Assembly (NCBI RefSeq): GCF_022179285.1
Contig: NZ_BPQO01000010.1
Coordinates: 1-64,000, forward strand
DNA: 64,000 nucleotides
From: Methylobacterium hispanicum
GTDB lineage: Bacteria > Pseudomonadota > Alphaproteobacteria > Rhizobiales > Beijerinckiaceae
Direction of reading: 5' to 3'
The position numbers and the translations under genes are program-made. Positions 24,311 through 32,382 of this stretch are shown in pieces (position 1 is the first letter of the stretch; each line of letters starts with the position of its first letter). The notes under the pieces are model-generated. The model was not told the origin of the DNA. It saw only the letters and a program-made list of their open reading frames with translations, and did no database searches.

Positions 24311-25336
24311 TCAGACGACGCCCGCGGTCAGCAGGTCGTGGACGTGGATGAGGCCGACCGGGCGGCCCGCCTCGACCACGAAGACCGCGGTGATGCGCTT
24401 GCGGTTCATCAGTTCCAGCGCCGAGCCCGCGAGGCTGTCGGGCTCGATGGTGACGGGGCGGGCCGTCATCACCTGCTCGACCGGCGTGGCCAGCAGCGCC
24501 GGGCCCATGTGGCGGCGCAGGTCGCCGTCCGTGACGATGCCGACGATCGCGCCCGCCTCGTCGAGGACGCCCGCGCAGCCGAAGCGGTGCTCGGCGATGC
24601 GCACCAGCACCTCCGACATCGGCGTGCCGCGCGGCACCACGGGCATCGCCGCGCCCGCGTGCATGAGCTGGCGCACGGTCTTGAGGCGGGCGGCCAGCGT
24701 CCCGCCCGGATGCAGGATCTTGAAGCGCGACGAGGTGAAGCCGCGCTGGCGCAGCAGCGCCACCGCGAGCGCGTCGCCGAGCGCGAGCTGGATCAGGCTG
24801 GAGGAGGTCGGCGCGAGGTCGTGCGGGCAGGATTCGCGCACCCGCGGCAGGGCCAGCACCACGTCGGCGGCCCGGCCGAGCGAGCTGTCGGCCCGCGAGG
24901 TGACGGCGATGAGCGGGATCGAGAAACGGCGCGAGAAGTTGGTGAGGTCGCCGAGTTCCGCCGTCTCGCCCGACCACGAGAGCGCCAGGATCGTGTCCTG
25001 GGGCGTGATCATGCCGAGGTCGCCGTGGCTCGCCTCGGTCGGGTGCACGAAGAAGGCCGGGGTGCCGGTGGACGCGAGCGTCGCGGCGATCTTGCGGCCG
25101 ATATGCCCGCTCTTGCCGACGCCGCAGACGATCACCCGTCCCTCGGTCTCGAAGAGCCGCTCGACGGCCGCCGCGAAGGCCGGCCCGAGCGCGCCGCCGA
25201 GCGCGCCGCCGAGCGCCCGCATCGCGCCCATGCCGATCTCGATGCTCTGCAGGCCCGCCGCGCAGATCTCCGCCGCGGGGCCACCGACCACAGCCGGATC
25301 GAGCTCGACGACGGATCCTTGCGCGCGCGCCACCAT
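24311..25336 (-). CDS. kdsD: D-arabinose-5-phosphate isomerase (KpsF/GutQ family)
   Basis: A 341-residue enzyme. SIS domain: VIVCGVGKSGHIGRKIAATL, STGTPAFFVHPTEASHGDLG, LALSWSGETAEL and TSRADSSLGRAADVVLAL. PTSSSLIQLALGDALAVAL and FHPGGTLAARL-type FKILHPGGTLAARLKTV follow. Two CBS domains (about 205-265 and 275-335) end in AGRPVGLIHVHDLLTAG. It converts ribulose-5-phosphate to arabinose-5-phosphate for KDO synthesis in lipopolysaccharide. The gene is alone, with its own terminator. Confidence 0.93.
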   Translation of the reverse strand: MVARAQGSVVELDPAVVGGPAAEICAAGLQSIEIGMGAMRALGGALGGALGPAFAAAVERLFETEGRVIVCGVGKSGHIGRKIAATLASTGTPAFFVHPTEASHGDLGMITPQDTILALSWSGETAELGDLTNFSRRFSIPLIAVTSRADSSLGRAADVVLALPRVRESCPHDLAPTSSSLIQLALGDALAVALLRQRGFTSSRFKILHPGGTLAARLKTVRQLMHAGAAMPVVPRGTPMSEVLVRIAEHRFGCAGVLDEAGAIVGIVTDGDLRRHMGPALLATPVEQVMTARPVTIEPDSLAGSALELMNRKRITAVFVVEAGRPVGLIHVHDLLTAGVV

Positions 25337-25754
25337 GTCCGGATCTCGCTGCCGGGAAGGGATGCGGCGGCGCGGGCAGAGCGCGCGACCGGTGCCGCCC
25401 CCCCGTTAGCGTGGCCAAATACGGCTGTTTGATGGTTCGCCCGAGCCCCGGCCCCGGCCGCGCCGCGAGCGCGCGGCGAGCGGCGGACCCACGATTTGCA
25501 TGCTGATTACTATGCAACCGATGATTGCATACTCCGGAGACACTCGGCCAATACGTTCCGTCCTCCCGCGACGGAGGGAAATAGCCGCCTTCTGCTAAAC
25601 AATGGCGACGCTTTAACTATTCTTTATTGCAGCCCTGGGAAGGTGGATCCAACCACCAGACGGACCGGCAAAGGCCATGCGATCCGCAGCGCGCGCTCCT
25701 ACCCGCCCCTGCCCCCCGGCCGCCGTCCCGACCGGTACGGGGCCTGAGGCGAAC
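25337..25754. promoter_or_regulatory. Divergent promoter region with three TTGCAT boxes
   Basis: This 418-bp gap between divergent kdsD and the GGDEF-EAL gene contains the lowest-GC stretch of the region (about 25490-25640). Three half-sites lie 13-16 bases apart: TTGCAT at 25496, its inverse ATGCAA at 25512 and TTGCAT at 25525. A further AT-rich segment, TTTAACTATTCTTTATTG (25613-25630), could hold a -10 element for the rightward gene. A short frame crossing it has no ribosome site. Confidence 0.45.
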
Positions 25755-27794
25755 ATGGCGGATTTCTCGCATGACGACGCGATGTACCGCCTGCTGGTGC
25801 AGGGGGTGACGGACTACGCGATCTACATGCTCGCGCCCGACGGCACCGTGGTGAACTGGAACGCGGGCGCGGCGCGCGCCAAGGGCTACACGGCCGAGGA
25901 GATCGTCGGGCGGAACTTCGCCTGCTTCTACGCGCCGGAGGACCGGACGAGCGGCCTGCCCGAGCGGGGCCTCGCCACCGCCCGCGAGACCGGTCGCTTC
26001 GAGGCGGAGGGCTGGCGCCTGCGCAAGGACGGCACCCGTTTCTGGGCCCACGTGGTGATCGACGCGATCCGCGACGGCGGCGCGCTGGTGGGCTTTGCCA
26101 AGATCACCCGCGACCGCACCGAGCAACGCGCCGCCGCGGTGATGCTGAAGGCAGCCTCGGACAACCTCGACCTCGCCCTCTCGAACATGATGGACGGGCT
26201 CTGCCTGATCGGGCCGGACGGGCGGCTCGTCCTCGCCAACGCGCGGCTCGGCGACATCCTGGGGCTGGAGGCCGGCGCGCTCGCGCCGGGCCGGCGCCTG
26301 GTGCCGGTGCTGCGCCGCGTGCTCGGCTCCACGGCGGCCGACCTGTTCGCCCGGACCCATCTGCGCCCGGCCTCCGGCGTGCGCGAGCCCGTGATCTCGG
26401 AATGCGTGCGCGGCAGCAACGCCCTGTCGATCCGTACGCGCGCGCTGGAGGCCGGCGGCTGGGTCTCGACCTTCGAGGACGTGAGCGAGCGGCGTCAGAT
26501 CGAGGGCCGCCTGCGCCACCTCGCCCAGCACGATCCGCTGACGGGCCTGACGAACCGCGCCGCCCTGCGGGCCCATCTCGACGCGCGCCTGGACCGGGCG
26601 CGCGTCGCGGTGCTCCGCCTCGACCTCGACCGCTTCAAGGCGGTCAACGACAGCTTCGGGCACGCGCTCGGCGACGCGGTGCTGCGGGAGGCGGCGGGGC
26701 GGCTGCGGGCCTGCGTCCGCAGCGGGGACCTGGTGGCGCGGCTGGGCGGCGACGAGTTCGCGGTGGTCGTGGAGGCGCGCGCGCCCGCGGCCCTGGCGGG
26801 CCTCGCCGAGCGCGTCGTGCGGGCGCTCGGCGAGGTCTACGAGATCGACGGGATCCGGCTCACGCTCGGCGCCAGCGCCGGCCTCGCGGTGGCCGAGGAG
26901 GAGGCCCCCACCGCCGACGGGCTGCTGGGGGCCGCCGACCTCGCCCTGCGGCAGGCCAAGGCGGGCGGGCGGAACGGCTGGCGCCGCTACGAGCCCGGCA
27001 TGGGCGACCGGGCCGCCGCGCGGCGGGTGATGGAGCGCGACCTGCGCCGGGCGCTCGGCGCGGGCGGCCTCGCGCTGCACTACCAGCCGATCTTCCGGGT
27101 CCGCGGAGGCGCGCTCGTGGGGTTCGAGGCGCTGCTGCGCTGGCGCCTGCCCGATGGCCGGACGGTCCCGCCCGCCGAGTTCATCCCGCTCGCCGAGGAG
27201 ATCGGGCTGATGCCCGAGGTCGGCGCCTGGGTGCTGAAGGAAGCCTGCGCGACGGCCGCGGGCTGGCCGGCGCACCTCACGGTCGCGGTCAACGTCTCGC
27301 CGACGCAGCTGCGCAGCGCGGCCTTCCTGGCCGGCGTCGAGACGGCGCTGGCGGGCTCCGGGCTGCCCGCCTCACGGCTGGAGCTGGAGATCACCGAGAC
27401 GGCGATCCTGGAGAACCGGGAGACGGCCCGCGACCTGCTCGGCCGCCTGCGGGCGCTTGGCACGATGCTGGCGCTCGACGATTTCGGCACCGGCTACTCG
27501 TCCCTGAGCTTCGTGCACAGCTTCCCGCTGACCCGGATCAAGATCGACCGCAGCTTCGTGCGCGAGCTGAGCGAGACCCCGCAATCGACCGCGATCGTGC
27601 GCGCGGTGGTCGGGCTCGCCCGGGGGCTGGGCATCGCGGTGACCGCGGAGGGCGTCGAGACCGAGGCGCAGCGCCGGCTGCTGGCCGAGGAGGCCGACCT
27701 CGACATCCAGGGCTTCCTCACCGGCCGGCCGATGGCGGCCGAGCATCTCGGGGCCTTCCTGGACGCGCCCGGGGGCCGGGCGGCCGCGGCCTGA
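25755..27794 (+). CDS. PAS-GGDEF-EAL c-di-GMP signalling protein
   Basis: A 679-residue cytoplasmic protein. PAS 1 (about 5-130): VTDYAIYMLAPDGTVVNWN, GYTAEEIVGRNFACFYAPED. PAS 2 (about 135-240): ALSNMMDGLCLIGPDGRLVL. GGDEF domain with DLDRFKAVNDSFGHALGDAV and an intact active site RLGGDEFAVVV near residue 331. EAL domain with GFEALLRWRLPDG near 457 and LDDFGTGYSSLSF, so both cyclase and phosphodiesterase motifs are present. PAS 1 with the NWN/ARAKGYT pattern may bind heme or flavin. Net activity cannot be read from sequence. Confidence 0.92.
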   Translation: MADFSHDDAMYRLLVQGVTDYAIYMLAPDGTVVNWNAGAARAKGYTAEEIVGRNFACFYAPEDRTSGLPERGLATARETGRFEAEGWRLRKDGTRFWAHVVIDAIRDGGALVGFAKITRDRTEQRAAAVMLKAASDNLDLALSNMMDGLCLIGPDGRLVLANARLGDILGLEAGALAPGRRLVPVLRRVLGSTAADLFARTHLRPASGVREPVISECVRGSNALSIRTRALEAGGWVSTFEDVSERRQIEGRLRHLAQHDPLTGLTNRAALRAHLDARLDRARVAVLRLDLDRFKAVNDSFGHALGDAVLREAAGRLRACVRSGDLVARLGGDEFAVVVEARAPAALAGLAERVVRALGEVYEIDGIRLTLGASAGLAVAEEEAPTADGLLGAADLALRQAKAGGRNGWRRYEPGMGDRAAARRVMERDLRRALGAGGLALHYQPIFRVRGGALVGFEALLRWRLPDGRTVPPAEFIPLAEEIGLMPEVGAWVLKEACATAAGWPAHLTVAVNVSPTQLRSAAFLAGVETALAGSGLPASRLELEITETAILENRETARDLLGRLRALGTMLALDDFGTGYSSLSFVHSFPLTRIKIDRSFVRELSETPQSTAIVRAVVGLARGLGIAVTAEGVETEAQRRLLAEEADLDIQGFLTGRPMAAEHLGAFLDAPGGRAAAA

Positions 27795-27801
27795 AAGTTC
27801 T

Positions 27802-27950
27802 GGATTCCAAAGGTCGAGACCTTTGGCGGGTGCAGGGCAGAGCCCTGCTGTCGAACCCATAGGTCCGGCCTCGCCGGGCCTGTGGGTTCGAAACCCGGGG
27901 CTGCGCGCCCCGGGACCCCGCCAAAGGGTCAAGACCCTTTGGGATCCCGG
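27802..27950 (+). repeat. Structured intergenic repeat, family B, copy 3
   Basis: The longest copy. Besides the shared head (CCAAAGGT/ACCTTTGG and GCAGGGC/GCCCTGC) it has an arm AACCCATAGG.../...CCTGTGGGTT and a terminal stem CCAAAGGGTC/GACCCTTTGG (27921-27942). It separates the convergent GGDEF-EAL and garR genes, where it could terminate both. Confidence 0.9.
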
Positions 27951-27957
27951 ATCCCTC

Positions 27958-28842
27958 TCAGCCCTCGGCGACCTGATGGTTCGCCATGATCTCGAGCGCG
28001 CGCACCAGGGCGGCGTGGTCGAGGCCGCCCGCGCCGTTGGCCGCGCAGGCGCCGAAGAGCTGCTGGGCGAGCGCGGTTCCCGGCAGGGCGAGGTTCAGGG
28101 CCTTGGCGCCCTCCAGCGCGAGGTTGAGGTCCTTGCGGTGCAGGTCGATGCGGAAGCCCGGCTGGAAGGTGCGCTCGATCATCCGGGCGCCGTGCAGTTC
28201 CAGGATGCGCGAGGTGGCCAGCCCCCCGGTGATCGCCTGCCGGACCTTGGCCGGGTCGGCCCCGGCCTTCGACGCGAACAGCAGACCCTCGGCCACCGCC
28301 TCGATGGTGAGCGCCACGATGATCTGGTTGGCGACCTTGGCGACCTGGCCGGCGCCGCTCCCGCCGACATGCGTCACGGTCTTGCCCATGAGCCGGAACA
28401 GGGGCTCGGCCCGGGCGAAGGCCGCCTCGGAACCGCCGACCATGATCGACAGGGCGGCGTTCTTCGCGCCGACCTCGCCGCCGGAGACCGGGGCGTCGAG
28501 GTAGTCGCAGCCGGCTTGCGCGACCCGGGCGGCGAAGGCCTTGGTGGCGATCGGCGAGATCGAGCTCATGTCGATCACGGTCTTGCCGGGCTCGAGCCCC
28601 TCGGCGACGCCGCCCGCGCCGAACAGCACCGTCTCGACGTCGGGCGTGTCGGGCAGCATCAGGATGACGACGTCGGCGCGCTCCGCCACCTCGGCGGCGC
28701 TGGCGCAGGCGGTGCCGCCCGCGCCCAGGAGGGCGTCCGGCACGGCGCGGCGGCTCTTCAGGAACAGGCTGTGCCCGCCCGCGATCAGGTGGCCGGCCAT
28801 GGGCGCGCCCATGATGCCGAGGCCGATGAAGCCGATGTTCAT
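27958..28842 (-). CDS. garR: 2-hydroxy-3-oxopropionate (tartronate semialdehyde) reductase
   Basis: A 294-residue beta-hydroxyacid dehydrogenase: Rossmann start IGFIGLGIMGAPMAGHLIAG, substrate motif DAPVSGGEVGA, catalytic Lys in GAGQVAKVANQIIVALTIEA, and FRIDLHRKDLNLALEGAK near the end. With gudD and garL upstream it would reduce tartronate semialdehyde from glucarate breakdown to D-glycerate using NAD(P)H. Length matches GarR/GlxR. It is the third gene of the leftward operon, after a short palindromic repeat. Confidence 0.92.
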   Translation of the reverse strand: MNIGFIGLGIMGAPMAGHLIAGGHSLFLKSRRAVPDALLGAGGTACASAAEVAERADVVILMLPDTPDVETVLFGAGGVAEGLEPGKTVIDMSSISPIATKAFAARVAQAGCDYLDAPVSGGEVGAKNAALSIMVGGSEAAFARAEPLFRLMGKTVTHVGGSGAGQVAKVANQIIVALTIEAVAEGLLFASKAGADPAKVRQAITGGLATSRILELHGARMIERTFQPGFRIDLHRKDLNLALEGAKALNLALPGTALAQQLFGACAANGAGGLDHAALVRALEIMANHQVAEG

Positions 28843-28875
28843 GGTGGGGTCTCCCGGGAGAGGTAGCGCGCGGTT

Positions 28876-28901
28876 TCCCTCCCCCGCAGAGGGGGGGAGG
28901 G
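28876..28901. repeat. Solo family D palindrome in the glucarate operon
   Basis: CCCTCCCCCGCAGAGGGGGG followed by GAGGG, the same sequence as a family D end, lies in the 69-bp gap between garL and garR. As an internal operon hairpin it could attenuate readthrough or protect the upstream message from 3' decay. Confidence 0.7.
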
Positions 28902-28911
28902 TTTGGGCGGG

Positions 28912-29676
28912 TCAGCCCTTGAAGCGGGCGGCGAGCGCCTCGGTCTGGCGGGCGAGCACGCCCATGTCCGAGCCGACCGCGGTGAAGCGGGTGCCGGCCG
29001 CGATGTAGCGGCGGGCCAGATCCTCGTTGGCCGTGAGGATGCCGGCGAGCTTGCCCGCGCGGGTGATGCGCGCCACCGTCTCCTCGATGATCGCCACCAC
29101 CTCCGGATGGTTCTGCTGGCCGAGATAGCCGAGGCTGGTCGAGAGGTCGCCGGGCCCGATGAAGACGCCGTCCACGCCCTCGACGCCCGCGATCTCCTCG
29201 AGGTTGTCGAGCGCGCGCCGCGACTCGATCTGCACGGCCACGAAGATCTCGGCCTCGCAGCGGGCGTGGTAGTCCGGGATGCGGCCGAAGCGGGCGGCAC
29301 GCGGCGCCTGCGAGAAGCCGCGCACGCCGCGCGGCGCGTAGCGGGTGGCGGCCACCGCCCGGCGGGCCTGCCCGGCGTCGTCGATGTTCGGGATCATCAG
29401 CGACTGCGCGCCCGTGTCGAGGATGCGCTTGATGGTGATGGGCTCGTCGCTCGGCACGCGGATCATGGCGTGGGCCTCGCCCTCCATGATCGCCTGGAGC
29501 TGGCCGTAGATGTCGCGCAGGTCGTTGGCCGAGTGCTCCATGTCGAGGAGCAGCCAGTCGAAACCCGAGCCGGCCACGATCTCGGTCGAGATCGGGCTGG
29601 CGAGGCTGCACCAGAGGCCGATCTGCTGGCGGCCCGCCTCGAGCGCGGCCTTGAAGCGGTTGGTCAGGACGTCCAT
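28912..29676 (-). CDS. garL: HpcH/HpaI aldolase, 5-keto-4-deoxy-D-glucarate aldolase type
   Basis: A 254-residue class II aldolase: QQIGLWCSLASPISTEIVAG, FDWLLLDMEHSANDL (catalytic His and metal-side residues), IRVPSDEP, QSLMIPNIDDAGQARRAV, AVQIESRRALDNLEEIAGVE and VFIGPGDLSTSLGY, the metal-binding region. It cleaves 5-keto-4-deoxyglucarate to pyruvate and tartronate semialdehyde. Relatives cleave 4-hydroxy-2-oxoheptanedioate; the neighbours favour glucarate. ATG 29676 is the family start; sequence upstream in frame is unrelated. Confidence 0.9.
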   Translation of the reverse strand: MDVLTNRFKAALEAGRQQIGLWCSLASPISTEIVAGSGFDWLLLDMEHSANDLRDIYGQLQAIMEGEAHAMIRVPSDEPITIKRILDTGAQSLMIPNIDDAGQARRAVAATRYAPRGVRGFSQAPRAARFGRIPDYHARCEAEIFVAVQIESRRALDNLEEIAGVEGVDGVFIGPGDLSTSLGYLGQQNHPEVVAIIEETVARITRAGKLAGILTANEDLARRYIAAGTRFTAVGSDMGVLARQTEALAARFKG

Positions 29677-29803
29677 CGGGTTCTCCTCATTCTCGGGTGC
29701 GGGCGCCCCGGTTCCCGGGGCCCCCGCGATCCGCCGCACGGGCGGCGGCGCGCGGTCGCGCTTGGCGGTCCGCCGGGGTGGGCGGCTCCGCCAGGGGGCG
29801 TGC

Positions 29804-29823
29804 GGCTCCGCCGTGGCGGAGCC
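29804..29823 (-). terminator. Hairpin after gudD
   Basis: GGCTCCGCC (29804-29812) pairs with GGCGGAGCC (29815-29823) six bases past the gudD stop on the leftward strand. There is no U-tract. Since garL follows in the same direction, it is more likely a partial terminator or an mRNA stability element than a full stop. Confidence 0.4.
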
Positions 29824-29829
29824 GAAATC

Positions 29830-31191
29830 TCAGCGCACGAGGCAGGGCCTCTTGTTGTCGAAGGTCCAGTTCGGGATCAGGAACTGCATCGCGGCCGCGT
29901 CGTCGCGGGCGCCGAGCCCGTGGTCGCGGTAGAGGGCGTGCGCCCGCTCCACCTCGGCCCAGTCGAGCTCGATCCCGAGGCCCGGCCGTTCCGGCACCCG
30001 GACGAGGCCGCCGCGGATCTGCAGGGGCTCCCGGGTCAGGCGCTCGCCGTCCTGCCAGATCCAGTGCGTGTCGATCGCCGTGACGTTGCCCGGGGCGGCG
30101 GCCGCCACGTGGGTGAACATGGCGAGCGAGACGTCGAAATGGTTGTTCGAGTGCGAGCCCCAGGTCAGGCCGTGGTCGCGGCAGAGCTGGGCCACCCGCA
30201 CCGAGCCGGCCAGCGTCCAGAAATGCGGGTCGGCCAGCGGGATGTCGACGGAGCCGAGCTGGATCGCGTGGTTCATCTGGCGCCAGTCGGTGGCGACCAT
30301 GTTGGTGGCGGTGGGCAGCCCCGTGGCCCGGCGGAACTCCGCCATGATCTCGCGGCCGGAGAAGCCGGCTTCCGCCCCGCACGGGTCCTCGGCGTAGGCC
30401 AGCACGTCGCCGCGCCCCTTGCAGAGCCGGATCGCCTCGGCGAGCGACCACGCCCCGTTCGGGTCCAGCGTCACGCGGGCCTGCGGGAAGCGCGCGTGGA
30501 TCGCGGTCACCGCGGCGATCTCGTCCTCGCCGGCCAGGACGCCGCCCTTCAGCTTGAAGTCGTTGAAGCCGTAACGGTCGTAGGCGGCTTCCGCGAGGCG
30601 CGCGACGGCCTCGGGGCTCAGCGCCTCCTCGTCGCGCAGCCGGAACCAGCCGTCGCGGGCCACGGGCTCGCGGTAGCCGAGATCCGTCCTGCGGCGGTCG
30701 CCGACGTAGAACAGGTAGCCCAGCATCTCGACCGCGTCGCGCTGCTGGCCCTCGCCGAGAAGGGCGGCCACCGGCACGCCGAGGAACTGGCCCAGCAGGT
30801 CCAGGAAGGCGGATTCGACCGCCGTGACCGCGTGGATGGTGATGCGCAGGTCGAAGGTCTGGAGGCCCCGCCCGCCGGAATCCCGATCGGCGAAGCGGGT
30901 GCGCATGGCGTTGAGCACCGCGTTCCAGGCGCCGAGCGGCTGGCCGAGCACGAGGTCGCGGGCGTCCTCCAGGGTCCGGCGGATGCCCTCGCCGCCGGGG
31001 ACCTCGCCGAGCCCCGTGGCGCCGGTCGAGTCGGTGAGCACCACGAGGTTGCGGGTGAAGAAGGGCCCGTGCGCGCCCGAGAGGTTCAGCAGCATGCTGT
31101 CGCGGCCGGCGACGGGCACGACCCGCATCTCGGTCACGGTGGGCGCGCGCGAGAGCCCGCGTGCGGGGGCCTGGACTGCATCGGCCAGCAT
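29830..31191 (-). CDS. gudD: D-glucarate dehydratase (enolase superfamily)
   Basis: A 453-residue dehydratase. [20 protein letters not shown] at the start, catalytic KxK in [15 protein letters not shown], metal ligands in [14 protein letters not shown] and [32 protein letters not shown], and the general-base histidine region [20 protein letters not shown]. It dehydrates D-glucarate (and often L-idarate) to 5-keto-4-deoxyglucarate. Length equals the E. coli enzyme within a few residues. It is the first gene of gudD-garL-garR. No dedicated glucarate transporter or regulator gene is adjacent. Confidence 0.95.
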   Translation of the reverse strand: MLADAVQAPARGLSRAPTVTEMRVVPVAGRDSMLLNLSGAHGPFFTRNLVVLTDSTGATGLGEVPGGEGIRRTLEDARDLVLGQPLGAWNAVLNAMRTRFADRDSGGRGLQTFDLRITIHAVTAVESAFLDLLGQFLGVPVAALLGEGQQRDAVEMLGYLFYVGDRRRTDLGYREPVARDGWFRLRDEEALSPEAVARLAEAAYDRYGFNDFKLKGGVLAGEDEIAAVTAIHARFPQARVTLDPNGAWSLAEAIRLCKGRGDVLAYAEDPCGAEAGFSGREIMAEFRRATGLPTATNMVATDWRQMNHAIQLGSVDIPLADPHFWTLAGSVRVAQLCRDHGLTWGSHSNNHFDVSLAMFTHVAAAAPGNVTAIDTHWIWQDGERLTREPLQIRGGLVRVPERPGLGIELDWAEVERAHALYRDHGLGARDDAAAMQFLIPNWTFDNKRPCLVR

Positions 31192-31292
31192 GAGCGTTCT
31201 CCCGGTCTCGACGGCATCTGACGTGCCGCTCCTGCCAGCCCTGTTCTAGAAACCCCGCCGATGCGGGTCCAAGCCAAAGGCTGGATCGATCG

Positions 31293-32129
31293 ATGCGGTC
31301 CATGCATCGATCCGCGCGAACCAGAACCCAGGGCGCGTCGGCCGGATTGACCGGCAGAACCGCCGGAGCCGGAGCGCCCTTGACCGACGTCACCTACCCG
31401 CCCCTCGACGTGCCCAAGCCCGTGGCGCGCGACCTCTGGATCGTGGACAGCGGCCCCCTGCGCGCGGCCGGGGTGATGCCGCTGCCCGTGCGGATGAGCG
31501 TGGTGCGCCTCGCGGATGGCGGCCTCTGGCTGCACTCGCCGACGCGCTACGACCCGGACCTGCACCGGGCGCTCGCCGAGATCGGCCCGATCCGCCATCT
31601 CGTGGCGCCCAACATCGCGCACTGGACCCTGTTGCGGGACTGGCAGATCCACTGCCCCGAGGCGCTGACCTGGGCCGCGCCGAACCTGCGCCGCCGGGGC
31701 CAGGTGCGGGCCCGGATGCGCGCGGGCCTGCGCCTCGACCGCGACCTCGGCGACGCAGCCCCGCCCGACTGGGCCCGCGACCTGCGGCAGGTGGTGGTGC
31801 CGGGGGCCTTGGGCTTCCGCGAGGTGGCCTTCTTCCACGATGTCAGCCGCAGCCTGATCCTCACGGACCTCGTGCTGAACCTGGAGCCCGGGCGGCTGCC
31901 CGCCTGGATGCGCCCGTTGGCGCGCCTCGTCGGCATCACCGCGCCGGACGGGCGGGCGCCGGCCTACCTGCGCGGCGCGGTCCGCCTGGGGGGCGCCGAG
32001 GCGCGGCGGGCGGCAGCCGCCCTCGTCGCGCTCGCGCCCGAGCGGGTTCTGTTCGCCCACGGCGCGTGGTTCGCCCGCGACGGGACCGCGGCGCTGCGGC
32101 GCTCGCTGCGCTGGCTGCTGAAGACCTGA
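31293..32129 (+). CDS. DUF4336 domain protein (metallo-beta-lactamase-like)
   Basis: The conserved part begins LTDVTYPPLDVPKPVARDLW and contains VVRLADGGLWLHSPTRYD, HLVAPNIAHWTLLRDWQIHC and VAFFHDVSRSLILTDLVLNL, the DUF4336 signature that resembles metallo-hydrolase metal sites. The usual HxHxDH motif is reduced to PNIAHW, so catalysis is uncertain. From ATG 31293 it is 278 residues; TTG 31380, with GGAG seven bases upstream, fits the family start better and would give 249. Repeat B4 lies just after its stop. Confidence 0.75.
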   Translation: MRSMHRSARTRTQGASAGLTGRTAGAGAPLTDVTYPPLDVPKPVARDLWIVDSGPLRAAGVMPLPVRMSVVRLADGGLWLHSPTRYDPDLHRALAEIGPIRHLVAPNIAHWTLLRDWQIHCPEALTWAAPNLRRRGQVRARMRAGLRLDRDLGDAAPPDWARDLRQVVVPGALGFREVAFFHDVSRSLILTDLVLNLEPGRLPAWMRPLARLVGITAPDGRAPAYLRGAVRLGGAEARRAAAALVALAPERVLFAHGAWFARDGTAALRRSLRWLLKT

Positions 32130-32160
32130 GGACGGTCGTGGGATCTCGAAGGCGTTCCAG

Positions 32161-32275
32161 GGGGGCCGGGGGTAGAACCCCGGGTGGGAAGCCCGCTGCC
32201 CGGCTTTGCCGGGCAGCGGGCTTCGCCGCAGGGCCCCGCCCTGCACCCGCGAGAGGTCTCGACCTCTCGACTCCA
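32161..32275 (-). repeat. Structured intergenic repeat, family B, copy 4 (inverted)
   Basis: Read on the minus strand it has the family B head, but stem 1 is CGAGAGGT/ACCTCTCG (32250-32269) instead of CCAAAGGT/ACCTTTGG: both arms changed together. A long hairpin AAGCCCGCTGCCCGG/CCGGGCAGCGGGCTT (about 32189-32223) replaces the arm seen in copy 3. It lies between the DUF4336 gene and the promoter of the amidotransferase gene. Confidence 0.85.
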
Positions 32276-32310
32276 TGATCCTCTGCGACGACCCGCCCCG
32301 GCCACCTGCC

Positions 32311-32336
32311 GGAACGGCCGGGTCGCGGCCGCCGTT
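32311..32336 (+). promoter_or_regulatory. Candidate EcfG (general stress response) promoter
   Basis: GGAAC at 32311-32315 and CGTT at 32333-32336 are separated by 17 bases, matching the GGAAC-N16/17-CGTT consensus known for PhyR/EcfG promoters in alphaproteobacteria. It lies 47 bases before the amidotransferase start codon. Chance matches to nine fixed bases occur in a 64-kb window, so position is the main support. Confidence 0.4.
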
Positions 32337-32382
32337 GGCCGGACCGCGCCGCTCGCGCCCTCCGACAGCCCCCGTTCACCGA

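Noticed and set aside
25496..25747. An 83-codon frame in the low-GC stretch before the GGDEF-EAL gene
   Set aside because: No ribosome site, unusual composition and overlap with the probable promoter. More likely non-coding upstream sequence.
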